Origin: Caldicellulosiruptor obsidiansis OB47
Lineage (GTDB): Bacteria; Bacillota; Thermoanaerobacteria; Caldicellulosiruptorales; Caldicellulosiruptoraceae
Length of the DNA stretch: 64,000 bases
Direction: 5' to 3'
Assembly: GCF_000145215.1 (NCBI RefSeq)
Contig: NC_014392.1
Span: 675,501 to 739,500, forward strand
Shown here: piece after piece, positions 58,007 to 64,000 of the stretch
Layout of the letters: each line of letters begins with the position of its first letter
Numbering within the stretch: position 1 is the stretch's first letter
The notes under the pieces: model-generated
What the model saw: only the letters and a program-made list of their open reading frames with translations
Told to the model about the DNA's origin: nothing
The model's database searches: none
Translations under genes and position numbers: made by a program

Positions 58007-59941
58007 GATTCTAGTGTAAAAACTCAATTTTAGAATCTGCTTTTCTGTACTTTGAAAATTTATTCAGGTAAATTGTGGTAATTTATACCTGTGACAACAA
58101 AAATCCAGTCTAAAATCTGTCGAGAAAAACTTATGTATTACCTTTATAATACGTTATTACCATTTATTGTACCAATACGGGCGCACTTCCCCCCTGGCTC
58201 TCTCCAATAGCTTTTTTAGCTCGCTCCAACATGTATCTTGCAAAACGCTTAAAATTCTGGGCCAATACCTTTAAACCTACGTTTACTCTACATTTTACAA
58301 GTCCCCTTACTCGAAGTTTCGAAAGACCATGACCCCTCTTCAAGGCTGAATTAGTACCTTCTATTGCTGCTCTTTTGCTCTTGTTTCCCTCACACCTGCA
58401 TTCTATCTTTTCCCGTTGTTTGGCTGCTTCTATCGATTTTAGATTTACCCTCACCACATAATCTTTTTTCTGCTCTTTGCAATAACATTGATTTTTTAAT
58501 TCACACTTTGCACAGGCTTCTTTTGGAAAATGGGCTACCGTCTGCCCCTTCTTAACACTTGCATGGATGGGTATTATTCCCCTTGGGCATTTTTTTATCA
58601 CTTTCGTCTCTTCATCTATTTCATATTCGCTCACTGACATCCTAACAGGCTTCCTACCGTTTAAATCAGTAAAATGAACTTCTACACAGTTCTCTTTTGC
58701 AATTTGTACTACTTCTTTGGAGTAATAACCACCGTCTACATAGACTTCTTGACATTTTGTATTCTGTTTTACAATAGGTAGTCTCTCTTTTAAAAGCTCT
58801 ACATCACTCTTTACGTTCTTTTCTACCGTATAGTCTGTTATGAGCTGAAAAGAATTTTCTTTTGCACAGGTTTCGCTAAGGTTTAAAACATATCCGCTTT
58901 CAGCTTTGTTCCCCTTCTTGCGATAAGTAGCATCCTCATCATATGCTGACTGAAGAGAATCGCTGGGTATACTTTTGCTATCTTTGGCCTTGAGCTTCTT
59001 GGTTTGTTCGTCGTAGTACGCCTGTTCCGACAAAAATCTTTCAAGGATCCTATACGCATCGGAGTTTTTTAGTTCAGAAATGTTTTCAATTGTTTCTTTT
59101 GTTTCTTGGCAAAGATTCAAGAGCATTTCCAGCCTGCTTTCGCCTTCTGAAGGCTTGGTTTTGTGTATCACTTCTGCCCTAAATTCAGGGTTGAGAACTT
59201 TTTTTAGGTTCTCTGAAAGTCTGTCTTCAGGAATGGATTTTACTGCCCTGTAAAGTACATCAAAGGCAAGGGCAACTCTTCCTGCTTTTTTGATGTTTGA
59301 CATGAACATGGTGGAGTCCATCCGCTGTTCTTTCATGTATATACCTGCTTCTTTGGCAAAAATCATGGTAAGATTTAAAAACTGCCCGAATATTAAGTCC
59401 TCTTGTTCAGGATGTTTTATGAGGTATTTGTATATCCTTGTTCTAAAGTCATACAAGGTTTTCTCTGAAAGGTTCATACCTCCTAAGGTCCTTATTCCTA
59501 CAGCATAATTTATCAGGTAATTGAAGTTGAAATTTTCGATAAGTTCATCATCAGAGTAGTTTTTAAGGTGTTTTATGTATTCCAAGGAAAGAAGTATGTT
59601 AACCAGGAAGTTAGCCCTTCCTGTATCACTGTATAAAACTGAAAAGGGTTTTTCATCGATGTTGCAGAACACGTATTTATAAAATATGGGAGCCCATGAT
59701 TTCTCAAGTTTAGCCTTTATCCTTGAATCCATGAAGTTAACACTTTCAAATAATGATTGTTGGAGATGGTTGTTATTTTCTCTAAACAAGTACAACACCC
59801 CATTTGTTGTAATTTTTGCTTCTTTGATTCTAACATAATTCTATAAAAATTTGTACTACATATATTTTTATGTTTATTTATTCAATCCTGTTTTATATTT
59901 ATACTTTTTCATAAAGAAAAAAGACTTTTTACACCAGAATC
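58007..59941 (-). mobile_element. Complete IS1182-family insertion sequence
   Basis: About 1.94 kb. The ends are 19-bp inverted repeats with two mismatches: GATTCTAGTGTAAAAACTC (58007-58025) and the complement of GACTTTTTACACCAGAATC (59923-59941). AAAT occurs directly outside both ends (58003-58006 and 59942-59945), a possible 4-bp target duplication, although the AT-rich setting makes chance likely enough to note. It encodes one intact transposase and lies inside the repeat-bounded patch. Confidence 0.85.
58164..59798 (-). CDS. IS1182-family transposase
   Basis: A 544-aa DDE transposase. The N-terminal DUF772-type region (FSVLYSDTGRANFLVNILLSLEYI) precedes a catalytic core with EVYVDGGYYSKEVVQIA, a Cys cluster (CAKCELKNQCYC), and the C-terminal KRAAIEGTNSALKRGHGLSKLR segment with the last Glu. 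It appears full length, without internal stops, so the element may still be active. Confidence 0.92.
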   Translation of the reverse strand: MLYLFRENNNHLQQSLFESVNFMDSRIKAKLEKSWAPIFYKYVFCNIDEKPFSVLYSDTGRANFLVNILLSLEYIKHLKNYSDDELIENFNFNYLINYAVGIRTLGGMNLSEKTLYDFRTRIYKYLIKHPEQEDLIFGQFLNLTMIFAKEAGIYMKEQRMDSTMFMSNIKKAGRVALAFDVLYRAVKSIPEDRLSENLKKVLNPEFRAEVIHKTKPSEGESRLEMLLNLCQETKETIENISELKNSDAYRILERFLSEQAYYDEQTKKLKAKDSKSIPSDSLQSAYDEDATYRKKGNKAESGYVLNLSETCAKENSFQLITDYTVEKNVKSDVELLKERLPIVKQNTKCQEVYVDGGYYSKEVVQIAKENCVEVHFTDLNGRKPVRMSVSEYEIDEETKVIKKCPRGIIPIHASVKKGQTVAHFPKEACAKCELKNQCYCKEQKKDYVVRVNLKSIEAAKQREKIECRCEGNKSKRAAIEGTNSALKRGHGLSKLRVRGLVKCRVNVGLKVLAQNFKRFARYMLERAKKAIGESQGGSAPVLVQ

Positions 59942-60259
59942 AAATTATAGTTTTGAATAACAATAACACTTATTAGAATGAAATGATTTTTTTGCTGCAA
60001 GAAACTATTAATAAAAATGTAATGTAAACAGCTGATTTTACTTTGCTTTTTTATGACTATGAATAGTTGAACATTTCTGCATATAGTTTATAGTAAAGGT
60101 TTGTTTGAGTATTCATCTAAACAAAAAAGGAAATTTTTGTGACATCTTTTTGAAAAGAATTAAAAGAGAAACACCTTTCACTAATTTATCAAAAATCATT
60201 TTGTTCGTGGGGCAATTGTGAGATGGAAAGTTTATGGTAAATAAGTTTTTTAAAAATGG
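59942..60259. other. AT-rich intergenic stretch, no gene seen
   Basis: About 320 bases between the IS right end and the small membrane-protein gene, with no frame or hairpin I can support. It probably contains the promoter of the small gene. Confidence 0.55.
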
Positions 60260-60487
60260 ATGGATAAACTTATGAATGGAGCATGGTTTTTTACAGCATT
60301 TGTAGTATTGATTATTATAGTGCGAGAATATATCAAAAGTTATAAAGTAGGAGGGGAACTAGTAGGATATTATATACCAGTATTTTTTATCTTTTTGGTT
60401 TTAGGGATTATAGATTTATTTAACTTAAAAAGAGTACCTTTAATGAGATGGCAATATTTTTATTTGTTTTATATTTATTGCATTTAA
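60260..60487 (+). CDS. Small membrane protein (75 aa or less)
   Basis: A short protein with two predicted membrane helices (WFFTAFVVLIIIVREYI and YYIPVFFIFLVLGIIDLF) separated by a charged loop. I do not recognise it. ATG 60260 or ATG 60275 could be the start; neither has a strong ribosome site. Its relic at 55941 shows the same gene was duplicated. A shared terminator with the GH130 gene follows. Confidence 0.55.
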   Translation: MDKLMNGAWFFTAFVVLIIIVREYIKSYKVGGELVGYYIPVFFIFLVLGIIDLFNLKRVPLMRWQYFYLFYIYCI

Positions 60488-60613
60488 TCACAACAATAAC
60501 ATACAAATACAAAAAGAATAAATACATTAAAAGGTAAAGTTAAAAAATCAAGTTAAAAATAAAAATAAGAATAAAAGGGGCTTTTCACAAAAATTTTGAA
60601 GAGCCCCTTTTTA
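60277..60613 (+). repeat. Direct repeat, copy B (intact gene copy)
   Basis: Same-orientation counterpart of copy A (55941-56280), covering most of the small membrane-protein gene, its AT-rich tail and the terminator. The intact frame here and the stops in copy A show they have diverged. Confidence 0.85.
60574..60613. terminator. Bidirectional terminator
   Basis: AAAAGGGGCTTTTC and GAAGAGCCCCTTTTT form a stem (GGGGC/GCCCC) flanked by A and T runs, so it can serve both the small plus-strand gene and the minus-strand GH130 gene, whose stop codon lies in its edge. Confidence 0.82.
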
Positions 60614-61561
60614 TTTCACCTGCAAATCCCCTTCAATTAGTATAGACAAAATCTGGTCAATCTCAGCAAAAGCAAGAGCAATGCAAGAGTCTGCAGCTCC
60701 ATAGTAAAGATAGATTTGGTTGTCTTCCACAATTGCTCCACAGGTAAACACAACATTGTTTACATCCCCGATTCTTTCATATACCTCTTGGGGTGATAGC
60801 AGCCACTCAGGACATCTCTTTTTAACCTTTGCAGGGTTTTCTAAGTCCAAAAGTGCAGCACCAAGCCTGTAAATTGGTCCTGAAGGCATCATCTTAACAC
60901 CATGGTAGATAATGAGCCAGCCTTCAGGTGTTTTTATTGGCACAGCTCCCGCACCAACCTTAAAGCCGTCCCACCAAGGCCCTCCTTTTTCAACAAGCAC
61001 AACCTCATGGTTTCCCCAGTGAATTAAATCTGACGAATATGCAATCCAGATGTGTTCGATGTCCCCTGCAACAGGTCTGTGAAGCATGGCGTACCTACCG
61101 TTAATTTTTTCAGGAAACAAAACTGCATCTTTGTTGTTGGGAGGATAAATTAATCCCATTTTTTCAACTTTTTTAAAGTTCTTTGTTCTTGCAAGTGCAA
61201 CTGCAGGACCATAACGAGAGTATGCAGTATAGGTTATATAGTAGTAGTCATCTTCAGGAATATAGGTTATTCGTGGATCTTCGCAGCCAAACTCTTCGTA
61301 TATGAACACTGTGGGTTGGGGATAAATCAGAGGTGACTTTTCAATCTTCCAGTTAGTTTTACCATCGCTACTGCGTGCTACAGTTAAATGTGATTTCCCC
61401 TGTCTGTCTTCAACTCTCAAAAGCAGTAGGTACTCATTTTTATACTTTATAGCGCCTGCGTTGAAGACTGCGTTTGCTGAATACGGTATATCATATACTG
61501 TGATTATTGGATTTCCACTGTAGCGCGTAAATATGTCCTTTTTTGCAAAGACCTTTTTCAT
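60611..61561 (-). CDS. GH130 beta-mannoside phosphorylase-like protein
   Basis: A 316-aa five-bladed beta-propeller glycoside phosphorylase. Family motifs are NPIITVYD, VFNAGAIKY, LLLLRVEDRQGKSHLTVA, GCEDPRIT with the proposed catalytic Asp, WWDGFKVGAG and LLSPQEVYE. GH130 enzymes split beta-mannosides with phosphate to mannose 1-phosphate. Which linkage is used (beta-1,4-mannosyl-glucose, beta-1,4- or beta-1,2-manno-oligosaccharides) cannot be decided here. No signal peptide, so it acts in the cytoplasm on imported oligosaccharides. ATG 61561 follows GGGGGGAT. Confidence 0.9.
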   Translation of the reverse strand: MKKVFAKKDIFTRYSGNPIITVYDIPYSANAVFNAGAIKYKNEYLLLLRVEDRQGKSHLTVARSSDGKTNWKIEKSPLIYPQPTVFIYEEFGCEDPRITYIPEDDYYYITYTAYSRYGPAVALARTKNFKKVEKMGLIYPPNNKDAVLFPEKINGRYAMLHRPVAGDIEHIWIAYSSDLIHWGNHEVVLVEKGGPWWDGFKVGAGAVPIKTPEGWLIIYHGVKMMPSGPIYRLGAALLDLENPAKVKKRCPEWLLSPQEVYERIGDVNNVVFTCGAIVEDNQIYLYYGAADSCIALAFAEIDQILSILIEGDLQVK

Positions 61562-61709
61562 ATTAAAATCCCCCCACAAATAAAATTATTTATACATTGA
61601 AATATACCACATTTGATATTGAATAATTACAAAAAAATTATGTAAAATATCTTTGGAAATCTGTCAAGGGAGTCAAACAGGTTTTTGAGAAAGAGGTGAA
61701 AAAGATAAA

Positions 61710-62126
61710 ATGAGAACATACAGAAAAGAGCTGTGGTTTGAAATACCAACAAGAAGAGCATTTGTAAACATCACAGACACTCTTCAAAAGTGTGTTGATG
61801 AAAGTGGTATAAAAGAAGGGCTTTTACTTTGCAATGCCATGCACATAACAGCAAGTGTGTTTATAAACGACGATGAGCCAGGTCTTCACAAAGATTTTGA
61901 AATCTGGCTTGAAAAGCTTGCACCTGAAAAACCTTATTCTCAGTACCACCACAACGTCGGTGAAGACAATGCAGATGCCCACCTTAAAAGAACTATCATG
62001 GGAAGAGAAGTTGTGATTGCTATAACAAATGGCAAACTTGACTTGGGTCCGTGGGAACAGGTGTTTTATGGAGAGTTTGATGGAAAAAGAAAAAAGAGAG
62101 TACTTGTGAAAATTATTGGGGAGTAA
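61710..62126 (+). CDS. YjbQ-family protein (secondary thiamine-phosphate synthase enzyme)
   Basis: A 138-aa single-domain protein of the YjbQ/UPF0047 family. Conserved pieces are [35 protein letters not shown] and [21 protein letters not shown]; the His and Glu/Asp residues likely form the active site. Some members have weak thiamine-phosphate synthase activity, but the physiological role is unsettled. GAGGTG precedes the ATG. The small gene after it begins four bases downstream. Confidence 0.9.
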   Translation: MRTYRKELWFEIPTRRAFVNITDTLQKCVDESGIKEGLLLCNAMHITASVFINDDEPGLHKDFEIWLEKLAPEKPYSQYHHNVGEDNADAHLKRTIMGREVVIAITNGKLDLGPWEQVFYGEFDGKRKKRVLVKIIGE

Positions 62127-62130
62127 GGCA

Positions 62131-62268
62131 ATGTCATGTTTTGATCATAGGTGGTGGATAGTATTTGTGGGTTACTGGTGTTTTGTGACGATATTAACCT
62201 TTGTTGTGTTAGAAGCTAAGAAATCAGAAAAGAATATAATGGGACATTTGCCAAAACAAATTCAATGA
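62131..62268 (+). CDS. Small single-pass membrane protein (45 aa)
   Basis: A 45-codon frame starting four bases after the yjbQ-like stop, with GGGGAG about 7 bases upstream of the ATG. It predicts one membrane helix (IVFVGYWCFVTILTFVVLEA) followed by a basic tail with KKSEKN. I do not recognise the family. The spacing suggests translation coupled to the upstream gene. Confidence 0.5.
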   Translation: MSCFDHRWWIVFVGYWCFVTILTFVVLEAKKSEKNIMGHLPKQIQ

Positions 62269-62683
62269 ATGCTTGGGATATAATAAAAAAAGCAATATAG
62301 CAAAGCTCAAATCCTTCATAGGATAAATTATTTCAAAATTTTTTAATACATAAAAGATAACGGCTGCAAGCCTCGAAAGTACTTATCCAGGTCTGAGTCA
62401 TAGCTTATGCATTTATAACACTTAGGAATTTAAAAATTTTTTCAACAAATACGTGTAGAGATCTACACAAAACCCTATCGACAAATATGCATAAATACTG
62501 CGTTGTTTGTTAATAAAATTCATTAAAGGTTGGGATAACCTCCAAATTACAAATTGAAGAAGTATGGAAATATTTCAATAAGCTTTATTACATAAGTGAA
62601 AAAAATAGGAATTGAATTTTGGATTTTGAATTTCGCAAAATACAGTTTAAACAAACTTTTTTGAGAGGGGAGTTGCTAAGAAC
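62269..62683. other. Intergenic stretch with a near-palindrome, no gene seen
   Basis: About 415 bases before the chemotaxis gene. It contains GTGTAGA-GA-TCTACAC (62453-62468), two 7-base arms spaced by two bases, a shape expected of a dimeric repressor site, but no regulator is next to it. I looked for a c-di-GMP riboswitch core and saw none. Confidence 0.45.
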
Positions 62684-63076
62684 TTGTCATCTAAAATAAA
62701 CAAGATTTCTTTAGTCATACTTTTGGTTGTTGATCCACTGCTATTGCTATTTTCATATTATATTTTTGCTGGCTTAGGAAATTACCCTATTGTAAACATT
62801 CTTGTGGGATACATTATCTGTGTTTTGCTCATAGGTATTCCTGTTGTCTTTATCGCAAGACTGAGTGCAAGAAAAGTGGAACTTGATTCAGGGTACAACC
62901 TGCCTGTATTTTTATCTTTTCTTATCTTTTTCGCAAACATCCTTGCTGCAACTTTAGTAGGTATTATTGCATCAAAAATAAAGCCTCTTCCGGAGGATGC
63001 ACTTGCATTAAGGGCAAGTGGAGCAATAGCTATAAAATATGAATATTATCGCTCTTTTGCTTTTTATATATTCTAA
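62684..63076 (+). pseudogene. Methyl-accepting chemotaxis protein, N-terminal part before a frameshift
   Basis: A 130-codon frame from TTG 62684 (GAGAGGGG 11 bases upstream) encoding a membrane region with three helices (KISLVILLVVDPLLLLFSYYIF, NILVGYIICVLLIGIPVVF and LPVFLSFLIFFANILAATLVG). It stops at 63074-63076, while the rest of the receptor continues in the frame one base later. The two parts together look like one receptor with a membrane-embedded sensor and no large outer domain. Confidence 0.75.
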
Positions 63077-64000
63077 AGTTCTAACTCAGGAGGAATTCAC
63101 AAAATATGCCGAAAAGACCAAGATTTCGATTTCCACAAAATTAACAGTTGGGGTTTTATCTGTTTCTCTTTGGGTTGGTCCAGTTTTATTGAAATATATA
63201 ACAATTCGAATTAACATTGACAATGCCACAAAGATGAATCTTGTCTTAATAAGTGTTTTTGCGAACATATTACTTGCTTTTGTTTTGTGGCTATTAAATA
63301 AAAAGATATTGTCAGCAGCACCTGTAATTTCCGGGACATTTTCGAAAGTAGCGCAGGGGGACCTAACCTTTAAGAGTGTTGTTCATTCAAACGATGAATT
63401 TGGCACAATTAACAACAAATTAATTGAGACTATAGAATCTCTCAAAAATCTTATAACAGGTGTGAAAAGTATGGTAATTAGTTCTATTAAAACATTCGAA
63501 AATGCACGGGAAGTTTTCGAAAGACTAAATAAGGATTCTTTTGAAAACGCTAAAGCAATTGAAAAGCAACAATCCGATATTCAGCGAGTAGCAGCTTCAG
63601 TTGAAGAAATTAATGCCAACATTGAGGAATTAGCTGCTCAAGTCCAAAGTCTCAGTGATTTAGCATCTACTGTACTTTCAATTTTTCAAGCACTATTAGA
63701 GAAATCAGAATTAGGTCAAGTGGCGGTGGAAACTATACTAAAAACGAGCGAAATACTCGTTGAAAAATACAGCAAGTTGAGAGATGGAGTACAGCAACTG
63801 GCACAAACAACCCAAAACATTGGCGATGTTGTGAAATTTGTTAGGCAGATTGCTGAGCAAACAAATCTATTGGCATTAAATGCAGCAATTGAGGCTGCAA
63901 AGGCAGGAGAAACTGGGAAGGGATTTGCTGTTGTTGCTTATGAGATTAGGAAATTAGCCGAGCAGACCAAAGAATCGACAGCTGTTATAAACCGAACAAT
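63039..64000 (+). CDS. Methyl-accepting chemotaxis protein, C-terminal part (runs off window)
   Basis: The frame opens after a TAA at 63033 and continues to the window edge. It has one or two helices ([17 protein letters not shown] and [19 protein letters not shown]), a HAMP region ([19 protein letters not shown]), then the long coiled-coil signalling domain with the hairpin tip [19 protein letters not shown] that binds CheA/CheW. ATG 63039 could restart translation (GGAG 15 bases upstream), but more likely this is the rest of the receptor starting at 62684, shifted by one base somewhere in 63033-63076. Confidence 0.82.
   Translation, partial: MNIIALLLFIYSKVLTQEEFTKYAEKTKISISTKLTVGVLSVSLWVGPVLLKYITIRINIDNATKMNLVLISVFANILLAFVLWLLNKKILSAAPVISGTFSKVAQGDLTFKSVVHSNDEFGTINNKLIETIESLKNLITGVKSMVISSIKTFENAREVFERLNKDSFENAKAIEKQQSDIQRVAASVEEINANIEELAAQVQSLSDLASTVLSIFQALLEKSELGQVAVETILKTSEILVEKYSKLRDGVQQLAQTTQNIGDVVKFVRQIAEQTNLLALNAAIEAAKAGETGKGFAVVAYEIRKLAEQTKESTAVINRT

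Noticed and set aside
62269-62683. c-di-GMP riboswitch before the chemotaxis gene
   Set aside because: The fragments GGCTGCAAGCCTCGAAAG and TCCAGGTC looked suggestive, but the conserved GEMM core and tetraloop-receptor are not present in order.

Overview
The window looks like a stretch of a low-GC, thermophilic, plant-biomass-degrading Firmicutes chromosome, most likely Caldicellulosiruptor or a close relative. I infer this from the AT-rich sequence, Shine-Dalgarno sites of the AGGAGG type, frequent TTG/GTG starts, a secreted CBM22-CBM22-GH10 xylanase beside a sugar ABC transporter, a GH130 phosphorylase, clostridial SCIFF and NfnAB genes, and Bacillus-like housekeeping gene order. No database search was possible, so the genus is an inference.

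Layout. 1-5160: end of a sugar-uptake and xylan locus (two MalF/MalG-type permeases, a ROK regulator, a secreted xylanase). 5178-8121: sugar-phosphate metabolism (PGI/PMI, PHP hydrolase, class II aldolase). 8183-9543: a lone IS200/IS605-type tnpB element with matching end hairpins. 9622-11747: a SCIFF ranthipeptide precursor (47 codons), its radical SAM maturase, and a gamma-carbonic-anhydrase-like protein. 11873-16212: secD-secF, RNase J and a PRC-barrel protein. 16216-23388: nitrilase-family hydrolase (minus strand), murA, MBL hydrolase, rpiB, upp, dCMP deaminase, glmU, prs. 23483-32419: pth, mfd, a foldase, tilS, hpt, ftsH. 32448-36220: glnA behind a leader hairpin, and convergent nfnAB. 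36390-41907: spoIIID, mazG, hup, rqcP, yabP, yabQ, divIC, S1 protein, rex, thrC. The glmU-prs-pth-mfd and tilS-hpt-ftsH runs, and the mazG/rqcP/yabP/yabQ/divIC/S1 run, match the gene order of the B. subtilis origin-proximal region.

41958-45031 is the most interesting part. An M-box Mg2+ riboswitch with its terminator is followed by a 42-codon upstream ORF. After that comes a segment in which one 13-nt anti-Shine-Dalgarno sequence can pair either with an upstream copy or with the ribosome-binding site of the next gene. That gene encodes a soluble MgtE-like cytosolic sensor (PRC barrels, MgtE_N, two CBS) with no channel domain. Next to it is an NRAMP-related transporter whose canonical metal-binding motifs are replaced. 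I read the unit as a Mg2+ homeostasis operon in which the MgtE-type gate has been separated from its own pore and paired with an unrelated transporter, with a possible second, translational control layer.

45151-55926: greA, lysS, a three-gene 2-hydroxyacyl-CoA-dehydratase-type activase cluster, an M20-like peptidase, and branched-chain amino acid genes ilvE-ilvD-ilvB. 55941-60613 is an accessory patch. A roughly 340-bp direct repeat (one copy holding a small membrane-protein gene, the other its decayed relic) brackets a VanZ-like gene, a secreted protein and a complete IS1182-family element with terminal inverted repeats. 60611-64000: GH130 phosphorylase, YjbQ protein, a small membrane protein, and a methyl-accepting chemotaxis protein that is frameshifted and runs off the window. 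No tRNA, rRNA or CRISPR array was seen.
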